The notes under the pieces were generated by a model, which was given only the letters and a program-made list of their open reading frames with translations, made no database searches and was not told the origin of the DNA. 16,467 nucleotides of DNA, from NCBI GenBank assembly GCA_028064935.1, contig JAPTWT010000041.1, positions 1-16,467 of the forward strand. The letters are read 5' to 3'. A program made the translations under genes and the position numbers. The stretch is from Gammaproteobacteria bacterium. Lineage in GTDB: Bacteria; Pseudomonadota; Gammaproteobacteria; Acidiferrobacterales; Acidiferrobacteraceae. This document shows positions 8,701 to 15,430 of this stretch, piece after piece; positions within the stretch are counted from its first letter, which is position 1; each line of letters opens with the position of its first letter.

Positions 8701-9736
8701 ACGACGCATCGAGGTTGTCTTGAATCATGTGCGCGGCGTCGCCAAAGAGCTGCTGTGGGGACAATCCATTGAGGACGGCCTGATTCAGGCGGTAGAGGCC
8801 CTCATGCCACAAGCGTAACCGCATCTCTTGCGAGAGGAGATTGGAAAGCAGGAGGCCCGTGTACTGGCTGCCCCATAGCAACAGCAGAAAGAGCGGCAGC
8901 CAGCGCGCGGTGTGGTGCCACCAGAGCGCCCATAGGCGGTTGCGAGGCCAGAGCACCTCCACCTGCCAGGGATAGCCTGGGACATTGGCGTGTACCATGC
9001 GGTCGGCACGCGGCGTGCGTGCGGACGCCGCGTGCCAGAGATTGCCGGTGGCTACCGCAAATGAGCCACCCGAGCGCGTGGCCAGGCGGATGGCTAAGTG
9101 CGAACGCGAGATCGGGATCGGTATCCGGCCTAGGGCCACAGGGGCGCCGATGAGAAACCGGGTTGGGCCGCGATGCGCGGCCACACGGTATCGCAGCGGA
9201 ATGACCACCGCCTGGAAGCGCCGCGCGTAGAGCGCATCGCCGATCTCGAGGTGGGGGTCGTCGCGCACGGCATGAAAGCGCCGGGCCGACAGGATGGGTT
9301 GCGCCGGCTGTGGCCGCGCTGACCATAGGATCCGGGTGCCGCGGGCATTCAGTATATTAATGTCGTGGAGCGTCGTATGGGTGGCGAGAATGGCGCGCAG
9401 CGTGTCCTTGACCGACATGCTCACCGTGGTAGCAGCGGGTTGCGAGTCGAGTAATGACCGCCCCAGAAAGCGCAGGTCGGCGAACCGCTCGTTGAGGACC
9501 AGGGCCATGTGACTGGCGACGCGCGAGGCCACGGCCTCCGCGCGCAGGCGCTCTTCGCGCTTGATATCGTGAAAGGCGTTTAGCGCGCGCCACAGGCCGA
9601 GGGCAACCAGAATGAGCCCGAAGCCCGCGAAGGCGATTGTCACGAGGCGCGTGCGCGCCCGGATGGCGCTTAGACAGGTGGCCTTCCCCGGCTTCCTATG
9701 GGGGGACGCGGAGGGAGATGAAAGCCCGTGCGGCAT
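5765..9736 (-). CDS. Membrane-anchored GAF-GGDEF-EAL c-di-GMP signalling protein
   Basis: This is a predicted 1323-aa inner-membrane protein that can make and/or degrade cyclic di-GMP. Order: cytoplasmic N-terminus; TM helix about 31-49; extracytoplasmic sensor region about 50-278; TM helix about 279-298 (WLPLFLLLLWG); two or three GAF-like regions about 300-830; GGDEF domain with DLDGFKEWND and RLGGDEF (878-882); EAL domain with IELLARW (catalytic-type Glu1001), FNIGAHHF, DDFGTGY (1119-1125), LKLDR, AEGIET and QGYLLANP; then about 110 unidentified residues. The GGDEF active-site motif is intact, while the RxxD product-inhibition site is not (EGED precedes VARLGGDEF). The EAL domain keeps its Glu, Asn, Asp-Asp, Lys and Glu, so hydrolysis is possible. 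The open frame reaches 10060, but that extension is Arg/Pro-rich and not family-like. I chose the ATG at 9736 because GAGGG lies six bases upstream. The gene is convergent with the ATPase gene and divergent from transaldolase. Confidence 0.9.
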   Translation of the reverse strand: MPHGLSSPSASPHRKPGKATCLSAIRARTRLVTIAFAGFGLILVALGLWRALNAFHDIKREERLRAEAVASRVASHMALVLNERFADLRFLGRSLLDSQPAATTVSMSVKDTLRAILATHTTLHDINILNARGTRILWSARPQPAQPILSARRFHAVRDDPHLEIGDALYARRFQAVVIPLRYRVAAHRGPTRFLIGAPVALGRIPIPISRSHLAIRLATRSGGSFAVATGNLWHAASARTPRADRMVHANVPGYPWQVEVLWPRNRLWALWWHHTARWLPLFLLLLWGSQYTGLLLSNLLSQEMRLRLWHEGLYRLNQAVLNGLSPQQLFGDAAHMIQDNLDASFVFVGWREHCAVAGAGDPQAFTEIVAAAFESAVDVGWTPVTQKSFRSCVTLALGTTGAIIVICLSRPAQTVIWYGMVRELAGHLTAAIDQRRQRLEIERLQSYQSAVRAMQLELLRQPTPDEAQALLVRILTEQTDIMGACIAVPETTGPRLRIQTAAARDPELCDALLRLTPSRDAADYPFGQMLAGRAFRTGTPHGPIDPRDDAALAAMMAGHDALGAIRAILAYPIIEDGREHPTAVLVVYGTDPQYFTPALRALLEHLVTSVRLALNAWRTRRQSDRYRALYKALARASQAIARASEGPQLFRNICHILAECTDVPLTFISLLGAKGAEIAASAGSGQAFLSTVAEGAPGRALAILHERVQHADTPRLFENIDQWLDDEALQGSARMLGLTSALTVPWTHEGRVAGILGIIAGEREFFDEDMRRLMETLGNDIGFAVDNYERRQELMRRSLHDPLTTLPNRAYFERSTLSAMARAARSGHMMALGVMDLDGFKEWNDLQGHVAGDDLLKAVAQRLREVVREGEDVARLGGDEFGLAVSIANAEALAPLSARLLSAIALADPQARITASVGWALPTSGATSYETLLIQADEALYAAKAAGRNTYRVFGGDIAERLARRLAVHRHFPEALTDGRITFAVQPQAHCATGHIESIELLARWRDGDNLLAAECFMPDVEKEPHLIRALGRQTVSEAIAVRDRLRAAGHGLRVSFNIGAHHFLHPAFLEDIAARLDGSSATGLCMEVPLGMALTNMRRAAGIIDRLRDLGFAVALDDFGTGYAPLNEAVQLPADELKLDRGLIGRFRRDPNAFAVAGAALVLANLSGRRLVAEGIETPDDLRLWRHMGGEHYQGYLLANPLALDDLMAWLTRAPLLPVTAVPVLSARDLVLAGYAFLEVDDCPDGVLQTGCERLRTWMRSRDLRYRELSQWAPLAMALGADLRENPHNMRAFWRDALRPAILGLFAEIEARLNEQQFYRR

Positions 9737-10435
9737 GCGATACCCTCGTCTGGCCCCGAACGCTAAGACGAGCCTCGTGGCGGCCGCCACGGCCGACCGT
9801 TGTTGATGGCCCCGTTTCCTTGCAAAGGGCATACCAGCGCAAATGAGGTCGCGGCCGCCATATTCTCGCAGGTGTGCGCCGCGCAATCGGCCCCAGGGCG
9901 CGCGCACCGTCAGTGGATGCGACGATCCGCGGCAGATGGCGGGCGTGCGGGGCTGAATAGGGCGCGCCTCAGCGATCGGGACTGTGGTCCGGGGCGTCAT
10001 CGCGTTCGGCGCTCGACTCGCGAACCTTGCGCCACGCGATAGGATCGGGGATATTCGCAATCAGGGGCGATGGCGCGCAGCGGCGGTATGCGGGCGGCGC
10101 GAACGTGTTCGCCGGGCGGCAAGGCCTGCGCCGGGTGCCGCGGACCTGGTCGGTCGAGGAGGCGGGGCGGTTACCGTCTCCTGGCGGTTTGATGGTTGCT
10201 TGTCACCGCTGACGCCGGCTCTGATCGCCCAGAGCACGGCACCCGCGGCGCCGATATCACGACTATCCTCGAGGGGATCGTCGCAGAATCGGTCGAACCG
10301 TCTTTGCGGCCCGGCTTTGTGGCGCCCCGACCCATTGGGTAATGGGCCGCGTGGTCGCTGTCGCGGGCTGCGGTACAGGGCCGGTATGCGGCAACTTCTT
10401 CCGTGATCGCGGTCGCGGGTGTGTGCGAGGGATTT
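9737..10435. other. Divergent intergenic region between the GGDEF-EAL gene and transaldolase
   Basis: About 700 bases lack a convincing gene. It must hold the promoters of both divergent genes, but I find no clear -35/-10 pair. One short frame is mildly protein-like: TTG at 10196 to TAA at 10340-10342 (48 codons), containing DITTILEGIVAESVEPSL, but it lacks a good ribosome site. A small hairpin, CCCATT GGGT AATGGG (10331-10346), overlaps its stop codon. The long minus-strand frame continuing from the signalling gene to 10060 looks spurious in composition. Confidence 0.35.
9745..9790 (-). promoter_or_regulatory. Leader inverted repeats before the GGDEF-EAL gene
   Basis: On the minus strand the leader contains CTCGTCT and AGACGAG (7-bp arms at plus-strand 9766-9772 and 9745-9751, 14-base loop). 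The second arm runs into the SD-like GAGGG just before the ATG at 9736. Next to it is a perfect 14-bp palindrome, GTGGCGGCCGCCAC (9777-9790). The hairpin could mask the ribosome-binding site; this is inferred from position only. Confidence 0.3.
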
Positions 10436-11554
10436 ATGAAAGGTGTCGAAAGAATAACCGCCTTGGGGCAGCGTATATGGTACGACAACATCAGCCGCGA
10501 TCTGCTCGAAAGCGGCGGTTTGCGCGCGCTCGTGGCCCAGGGTGTGCGTGGTGTCACGACCAATCCCACGATTTTCGAGAAGGCCATCGGCGAGGGGACT
10601 CATTACGATGCCGATATCCGCGCCCTGGAGGCGCAGGGTATGAGCCCCGAGGCCATGGTGCGCGAGCTCATGATCAGTGACGTGCGACGCGCCGCGGATA
10701 TCTTGCGTCCGGTCTTTGATGCGAGCCTCGCGGTGGACGGCTATGTGAGTATCGAGGTGGCCCCGGACGAGGCGCAGGACGTCGATGCCACCGTGGCTGA
10801 GGCAAAGACCCTGTGGAGTACCATCGCCAGACCCAATGTCATGATCAAGATCCCGGCGACTGAGGCCGGCTATCAGGCCATGCGCGAGGTTCTGGCGCAG
10901 GGGATCAACGTCAACGTGACCCTGATCTTCTCCCCGCAATCGTATGAGCGGGTCGCGGCCGCGTATTGCGCGGCGCTCGAGGATCGGTTGACTCAGGGTT
11001 TGTCCATCGACCGCGTGGCATCGGTGGCGAGTGTATTTGTGAGCCGAGTGGACACGGTCGTCGATGCGCAGCTGCAAGAGAGGCTGCAGAACGCCCCGGC
11101 GGCCGAGGCCAAGCGCCTAAAGAGCCTTCTCGGGCGCGCCGGCATCGCCAATGCGCAGCGGATCTACCAGCGTTATAAAGAACTTTTCCGCGGCAAGGAC
11201 TTCGCGCGCCTAAGGGCTCGCGGGGCTCGGCCCCAATGGCCATTGTGGGCGAGCACAAGCAGCAAGAATCCCGCTTATTCGGCCACCTGGTACATCGATC
11301 GCCTGATTGCCCCGGACACCATTAATACGGTTCCGCCGCAGACCTTTCAGGCGCTGCTCACGCACAAGCCAAAGGCGTTGCTGGAGGCCGAGATCGCGCA
11401 GTCGTTGGCTGTGCATGACGGCCTGCGGCGCGAGGGGATAGACCTGCCGCAGATACTCGACACCCTCCTGGACGAAGGGCTCGCCTCGTTTCTGCGGTCC
11501 TATCAGGCATTGACCGCACGCCTCGCCCACAAAAAGAGCACCCTGACGATATAA
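10436..11554 (+). CDS. tal: Transaldolase (long ~370-aa type)
   Basis: This 372-aa cytoplasmic enzyme transfers a dihydroxyacetone unit between sugar phosphates in the non-oxidative pentose phosphate pathway. The sequence shows the TTNPTIF segment (41-47) and the Schiff-base lysine, Lys138, in MIKIPATEAG. A C-terminal block, KNPAYSATWYIDRLIAP, is typical of the longer transaldolase subfamily found in actinobacteria and many autotrophs. An in-frame GTG exists at 10403, but the ATG at 10436 is preceded by GAGGG (10427-10431) five bases away and gives the family N-terminus (ERITALGQRIWYDNI), so I use it. The stop lies 24 bases before the -10 box of rnpB. In an autotroph this enzyme would link pentose phosphates with central carbon metabolism. 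Confidence 0.94.
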   Translation: MKGVERITALGQRIWYDNISRDLLESGGLRALVAQGVRGVTTNPTIFEKAIGEGTHYDADIRALEAQGMSPEAMVRELMISDVRRAADILRPVFDASLAVDGYVSIEVAPDEAQDVDATVAEAKTLWSTIARPNVMIKIPATEAGYQAMREVLAQGINVNVTLIFSPQSYERVAAAYCAALEDRLTQGLSIDRVASVASVFVSRVDTVVDAQLQERLQNAPAAEAKRLKSLLGRAGIANAQRIYQRYKELFRGKDFARLRARGARPQWPLWASTSSKNPAYSATWYIDRLIAPDTINTVPPQTFQALLTHKPKALLEAEIAQSLAVHDGLRREGIDLPQILDTLLDEGLASFLRSYQALTARLAHKKSTLTI

Positions 11555-11577
11555 GCCCAGTGTCCCCCGGAAGCGGG

Positions 11578-11583
11578 TATACT
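11578..11583 (+). promoter_or_regulatory. rnpB promoter -10 box
   Basis: TATACT lies seven bases before the inferred first base of the RNase P RNA (11591), the right spacing for a sigma-70 -10 element. The expected -35 position (about 11555-11560, GCCCAG) does not match TTGACA, so activation may rely on the -10 region or on a factor. Confidence 0.6.
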
Positions 11584-11590
11584 GCTGGCG

Positions 11591-11926
11591 GGAGTCGGCC
11601 AGACAGTCGCTGCTGCAAGGCAGAGGAAAGTCCGGGCTCCACAGGGCAAGGTGCCAGGTAACGCCTGGGAGGCGCGAGCCTACGGAAAGTGCCACAGAAA
11701 ATATACCGCCCGTCGTGTGACGGGTAAGGGTGAAATGGTGCGGTAAGAGCGCACCGCGCCGGTGGCAACATCGGTGGCAGGGCAAACCCCACCTGGAGCA
11801 AGACCGAATAGGGGGACCATGGCGTGGCCCGCGTTGTCCCCGGGTAGGTTGCTAGAGGCGTCCGGTGACGGGCGTCCCAGAGGAATGACTGTCCACGACA
11901 GAACCCGGCTTATCGGCCGACTCCCA
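11591..11926 (+). ncRNA. rnpB: RNase P RNA, bacterial class A
   Basis: This is the catalytic RNA that matures tRNA 5' ends together with the RnpA protein. Conserved blocks follow the E. coli RNA in order: CAGACAGTCGC near the 5' end, GAGGAAAGTCCGGGCTCC (11623-11640), GGTGCCAGGTAACGCCTGGG, GGTAAGGGTGAAA, GTGCGGTAAGAGCGCACCG, GGAGCAAGACC AATAGGGG-type joining sequence, and near the 3' end GACTGTCCACGACAGAA then CCGGCTTATCGG. The closing helix P1 is GGAGTCGGCC (11591-11600) with GGCCGACTCC (11915-11924). The total of about 336 bases is shorter than the 377 of E. coli, mainly because P3 is reduced to a short CTGC/GCAG stem. ACTTTTT follows P1 (11926-11932) and is the likely end of transcription. 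Ends are accurate to a few bases. Confidence 0.96.
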
Positions 11927-12159
11927 CTTTTTGTCCATAAGCCCCCAAGACCGGGTCCGGTGTAGCCGCGCTCGCGTCCCCGACTCCAGGCCCGAGCCCG
12001 CTTAGGGCGGTCTTAAAGAAGCGAGCATATCGCTACGGAAAGCTGCGGGCCGGGGTTCCAGGCTCACACAAAATCTTATTGATGCCCGGTCGGGCTCATC
12101 GATCGCTGTCAGCCCCTGCCATTCGGGCGGAAACGTTGGTCGGCGTTCGTTTACGAGGA

Positions 12160-13503
12160 TTACACGGGATACAAGGCATTCCGGTGCCCACAATCACCGC
12201 CGACCCCTCGCACAAGGATATTGTTATTGGTCAGCAAGGCGTTCACGGCCATCGGGCTCACCCCGAAATGCCCTGCGGCCTCGTCGATCGCGACGTCCGA
12301 ATAGTCATCCTCGAGGAACGCGGTCAGGGCGTCGATCGGGCACAGGAGCTCCGCGGCAAATGCCTTTTGATACTGTTGGCGAGCGGTCCCCAGGTCGCTG
12401 CTGGCAAGCCAGGAGCTCCCCGTCCCCTCCATCCACAGGTAGTCACTGAAAAGACGCGCCAGATCGAAACGCCGCGAGGTCGGATGACCTCTGCGCGGGA
12501 CGAGCCGGTAGCGGCCGCCGCCCAGCGGTTCCGCGAGCACCGCCTTTGTCCGTTGCGCGGGCGGCGACCACGATTTTGCGTCATGGGCCGCGATGCCCAA
12601 TAGCTCGTACAATACCGCGTCGTCCAGCGGGCCCTCTCTGTGACCCAAAGCGGCCCGCACGCCGCGCGCCGCCTGCACGGCCTTTTCCCAAGGCCTCAGC
12701 GATCCGCGGCCGGACACCGGAGGTGAGCCCGATGGGCGGGGATCGGAGGGCTGGCCCGCAAGACTCGGGGCTCGGATGATCGCCTCGATCGCCGCCGGGC
12801 CTTGGCTCCCCTTTCCGTACGCGGGCGCGACCTCCGACAGGGCAGGGCCCATGGTCTGGAGTAACCGCAATGCCCTCTCCATGAATGGCTCGGGCGCCTC
12901 GTCCGGCTCGAATCCGAACTCCGCCTCCAATCGCCGATATGCGGTTTGCTTACCATCGGCGCGGTCTGCGCACACAAGATCCCACAGGACCCGCAAATCA
13001 CTCCTGTGATGCCCCCGCACGGCCAAACGATCCAAGGTCGCCGTTATCAAGGTCTCGGCCTCGCGGCTAAACTCGTCCGGGGACACAGACGTCGCCTGCT
13101 CAAGGCCGGTGAGATAGCGTACGGACTGCCGGGAATCCGGCCGGGACGCAAGCGCCCATACCCGTATCTGGTTCCCATCGGTGGCAAACAACACCTGCGG
13201 CCATACGAAACCGTACCCGGCGGCGGCTAGCTCGTGGGCCATGCGCCACTCTACGCTAAATGGCATGCCGTCGGCCGGTAACGGCTCCCAAAGAAGGCGC
13301 CACCACGACGAAGCCAGCCACAAGGCCAGCGGGTAGGCGGACGCCAGGACCGCGTCTTGCGGACATCGTGTCCAGACATCCTCGTTGCGCATGAGATTGT
13401 GAGGTCCCACATGGAGCGCGAGGCGCGCCGTGGTGTCTGCGACCTCCGCATCGCCGTCGCAGCCCTCCGTCGCCCACTCCCACGTCCAATGAAACGCGCT
13501 CAC
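12160..13503 (-). CDS. Unknown protein with ImmA/IrrE-like C-terminus lacking the zinc motif
   Basis: This is a 447-aa soluble protein of unknown function. Near the C-terminus, RRFDLARLFSDYLW (about 344-357) followed by QKAFAAELLCPIDAL (about 379-393) and AAGHFGVSPMAVNALL copies the layout of ImmA/IrrE family metallopeptidases, which read RFTLAHELGH...FAAELLMP. Here the HExxH zinc ligands are replaced (ARLFSD), so peptidase activity is unlikely. The N-terminal 340 residues are Trp-rich (SAFHWTWEW) and have no motif I recognise. A longer frame starts at 13554, but I chose the GTG at 13503: it has GGGAGG four bases upstream and overlaps the stop of the preceding 142-aa gene as GTGA, indicating translational coupling. 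The two proteins probably act together. A toxin-antitoxin-like or stress-regulator role is only a guess from family resemblance. Confidence 0.7.
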   Translation of the reverse strand: MSAFHWTWEWATEGCDGDAEVADTTARLALHVGPHNLMRNEDVWTRCPQDAVLASAYPLALWLASSWWRLLWEPLPADGMPFSVEWRMAHELAAAGYGFVWPQVLFATDGNQIRVWALASRPDSRQSVRYLTGLEQATSVSPDEFSREAETLITATLDRLAVRGHHRSDLRVLWDLVCADRADGKQTAYRRLEAEFGFEPDEAPEPFMERALRLLQTMGPALSEVAPAYGKGSQGPAAIEAIIRAPSLAGQPSDPRPSGSPPVSGRGSLRPWEKAVQAARGVRAALGHREGPLDDAVLYELLGIAAHDAKSWSPPAQRTKAVLAEPLGGGRYRLVPRRGHPTSRRFDLARLFSDYLWMEGTGSSWLASSDLGTARQQYQKAFAAELLCPIDALTAFLEDDYSDVAIDEAAGHFGVSPMAVNALLTNNNILVRGVGGDCGHRNALYPV

Positions 13504-13928
13504 AAGGCCTCCCAACGGCTCAGAATCTCTTTGGCAAGCGGATCGCTCCCGCAAAGCGGATATCCATGACAGGTGCCCGTCTCCCGATTCTCAAGCTGGG
13601 CCTCCAAAGGCACGCCGGCGTCACTCACCGCCCAGACATTCTGCGGCCACTCGCCGCACAAGCGTTCGCTGACAAATCCTCGACGCAACCCCTTTTGGAG
13701 ATACTCGAGGGCCTCGGCCCGCGACACGATATCCGCATCGTCGCATAGGGATTTGCCCAGGCGCGCGCCGCTCGGCGGTGTAAGTCCAAAATCCCCCGGA
13801 TTCTTCTTGTGGTCGGGATTTCCCCCGTAGCGCGCCCTCTGGGCAAGCCCCTCCCAGACGCCCCGATCCGCTTCCCTGATGGCGCGGAATCGGCGCTTGG
13901 GATTCACGCTTCGATATCCATGATTCAC
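13500..13928 (-). CDS. Conserved-looking 142-aa protein, function unknown, coupled to the 447-aa gene
   Basis: This small basic-to-neutral soluble protein has no signal peptide or membrane segment. Its striking part is RYGGNPDHKKNPGDFGLTPP (residues 33-52), with His40, Lys41 and Lys42 next to Asn-Pro turns. A mid-part resembling a helical hairpin (SRAEALEYLQKGLRRGFVSE) and a C-terminal part with WPQNVWAVSDAGVPLEAQLEN and HGYPL follow. It has the feel of a compact globular domain; I cannot name it. It starts at GTG 13928 with a weak GCGGGG upstream; an in-frame GTG at 13907 is an alternative. Its TGA overlaps the GTG of the 447-aa gene (GTGA), so the two form one unit on the minus strand. The His/Lys/Asp cluster could be an active site of an enzyme such as a nuclease, but that is speculation. 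Confidence 0.65.
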   Translation of the reverse strand: MNHGYRSVNPKRRFRAIREADRGVWEGLAQRARYGGNPDHKKNPGDFGLTPPSGARLGKSLCDDADIVSRAEALEYLQKGLRRGFVSERLCGEWPQNVWAVSDAGVPLEAQLENRETGTCHGYPLCGSDPLAKEILSRWEAL

Positions 13929-14326
13929 TCGGTTACCCCGCCACGCCTCTGTGCCCTGCTCTCCCGGGATGGCCCATGGCCGATCGGCGCTTGCGGTTCA
14001 TCTGCCCCAAGATCTCCCGGTCTCCCAGGATCGCCCATTCCATGCTCCACAAAATCTGCGTATTCCGACAGGTCCCTGTCGCGTTCAGACCTTCCGTTCC
14101 CTGGCCTCGGAGATTGCGCATAAAGCCGTGTTGTCGGGACGATCTGCCGCGACCTCATCGATACGGCCGCGTCCATGGCCATGACCGCAGACCATGTACG
14201 GGCCCGGTTCCCCCCGTCGCACCCATCTGCCCGTCACGCCAACCCTCGGATTTCTGAACGCGGCGGTCGCCGGTGGGCCAACCATCTATCCGCGCCCCGG
14301 CCCGCCTGCGGCAGTCTATTGTGGGA
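13929..14326. other. Region upstream of the two-gene module, no convincing gene
   Basis: About 400 bases lie between the 142-aa gene and the HxlR gene. An 85-codon minus-strand frame (14182-13925) ends in a GTGA overlap with the 142-aa gene. A second minus-strand frame (14121-13933, 62 codons) contains the more protein-like LWSMEWAILGDREILGQMNR. Codon use in both is mixed and neither has a ribosome site, so they could be an eroded small gene or chance. No clear promoter for the module is visible. Confidence 0.3.
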
Positions 14327-14698
14327 TCAGGTCGCCTGGTACCGGTCGTGTCGGATGCGCACGATCTCGTCGAGATAGTCGCTCCCCCAGCCCCGCAGGA
14401 CCTCGAGGACCGGCGCCAAGGTCTTCCCGGAGGCGGTGAGCGAATATTCCACCTTGGGCGGGACCTCGGGATATACGGTGCGCGCGACCACGCCGTCTGC
14501 CTCCAGCTCTCGCAACTGGCGCGTGAGCATCCTCTGGGTCACGGCCGGCATCAGGCGGGCGAGTTCCCCGAAGCGCTTCGTGCCGCCTAACAAATGAAAG
14601 AGGATCACGCCTTTCCATTTGCCGCCGATCACCTCCAGGCAGGCCTCGACCGGACAACCAAAATCGCAATCGTAGCGGGTATAGCGGCTCGGACGCAT
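14327..14698 (-). CDS. HxlR/MarR-like winged-helix transcriptional regulator
   Basis: This 123-aa DNA-binding protein belongs to the HxlR family (winged helix, usually a dimer). The N-terminal CPVEACLEVIGGKWKG (residues 15-30), the recognition region (RFGELARLMPAVTQRMLTRQL) and the wing (PPKVEYSLTASGKTL) fit this family closely. Three cysteines, Cys11, Cys15 and Cys20, lie in the N-terminus; Cys15 is at the position used for thiol sensing in YodB/HypR-type members. The frame can begin at TTG 14737, but the ATG at 14698 has GGGGG four bases upstream and gives the family N-terminus. It is divergent from a nitroreductase gene, the usual arrangement of a regulator with its target, so it probably represses or controls that gene in response to quinones, aldehydes or oxidants. 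The inducer is not known. Confidence 0.9.
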   Translation of the reverse strand: MRPSRYTRYDCDFGCPVEACLEVIGGKWKGVILFHLLGGTKRFGELARLMPAVTQRMLTRQLRELEADGVVARTVYPEVPPKVEYSLTASGKTLAPVLEVLRGWGSDYLDEIVRIRHDRYQAT

Positions 14699-14827
14699 AG
14701 GACCCCCATCGGTATACCGCGTGTAAGTACCCAACAAATATGTGCATTCTTACAAATATGGTCGGCTTCTCCTAGCATAGCCGCAAGCCCATTGGCTTGA
14801 CTACCTTCGAAACAATACGGAGAACCC
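14699..14827. promoter_or_regulatory. Divergent promoter/operator region of hxlR and nitroreductase
   Basis: This is the most AT-rich stretch of the area. ACAAATATG occurs twice in direct orientation (14734-14742 and 14752-14760, 18 bases apart), and GTAAG (14723-14727) and CTTAC (14749-14753) form an inverted repeat 21 bases apart. Either could be the HxlR operator. A possible nitroreductase promoter is TTACAA (14750-14755), 17-bp spacer, TAGCAT (14773-14778). The repeats overlap its -35 element and lie upstream of the regulator's ATG, so binding could affect both genes. Confidence 0.5.
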
Positions 14828-15430
14828 ATGGATATCGTGACCGCCATCAAGGCCCGCCGCGCCGTCAAGCAGTTTGATCCTAGCCACCGGCTCACCGAGA
14901 GCGAGGTCGACACGCTTTTGTCGCTCGCCATGCTCTCGCCGACCGCCTTTAATATCCAGCACTGGCGCTTCGTCCTGGTACAGGATCCGCAGCTGCGCGA
15001 TGCCATCCGCGCGGCCTCATGGATGCAGTCGCAGATCACGGACGCCTCGCTTCTGATCGTCATGTGCGCGGACCTGAAGGCCTGGGAAAAACAACCGGAA
15101 CGTTACTGGCGCAATGCCCCGGCCGACGTGCGTGAAGGTATCCTCGCGGCGATCGATGCCTATTACCGTGGCCGCGAGACCGTACAGCGTGATGAGGCCA
15201 TGCGCTCCTGCGGGATCGCGGCCCAGACCCTTATGCTCGCGGCCCAGGCCCTGGGGTACGACTCCTGCCCCATGGATCTGGCCGACTTCGGCGAGGTGGG
15301 CCGCCTGATAGGTCTCCCCGAAGACCATGTGATCGGGCTCTTTGTCGCCATCGGCCGGGGTGTTCGCGAACCTCGGCCGCGGGCGGGGGCGCTCACGCGA
15401 GATGAGGTGGTGCGCAAGGACCGTTTCTGA
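14828..15430 (+). CDS. Nitroreductase family flavoprotein (FMN-dependent oxidoreductase)
   Basis: This 200-aa cytoplasmic NAD(P)H-dependent flavoenzyme of the nitroreductase superfamily is expected to be a homodimer with FMN at the interface. The N-terminus has the family's arginine pair (KARRAVKQFD, residues 8-17), then LSPTAFNIQHWRFVLV (36-51), the FMN/substrate loop equivalent to SPS..NxQPW. The middle has SCGIAAQTLMLAAQALGYDS, the conserved helix with the GxxxxN/S region, and the C-terminus GLFVAIGRG. Start ATG 14828 with GGAGA (14819-14823) about five bases before it. It is divergently transcribed from an HxlR regulator, matching regulator-nitroreductase pairs such as YodB/YodC of Bacillus. 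Likely substrates are quinones or nitroaromatics, but the natural one is unknown. Confidence 0.92.
   Translation: MDIVTAIKARRAVKQFDPSHRLTESEVDTLLSLAMLSPTAFNIQHWRFVLVQDPQLRDAIRAASWMQSQITDASLLIVMCADLKAWEKQPERYWRNAPADVREGILAAIDAYYRGRETVQRDEAMRSCGIAAQTLMLAAQALGYDSCPMDLADFGEVGRLIGLPEDHVIGLFVAIGRGVREPRPRAGALTRDEVVRKDRF

Noticed and set aside
9737..10060. 108-residue N-terminal extension of the GGDEF-EAL protein
   Set aside because: It is Arg/Pro-rich with no family resemblance, and the ATG at 9736 has a good ribosome site.
10061..11077. 338-aa minus-strand open frame inside tal
   Set aside because: It is opposite the clear transaldolase gene and has no domain or ribosome site; it is a high-GC shadow.
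12079..12603. 174-aa plus-strand open frame opposite the 447-aa gene
   Set aside because: It has no ribosome site or motif and is antisense to a better-supported coupled gene.
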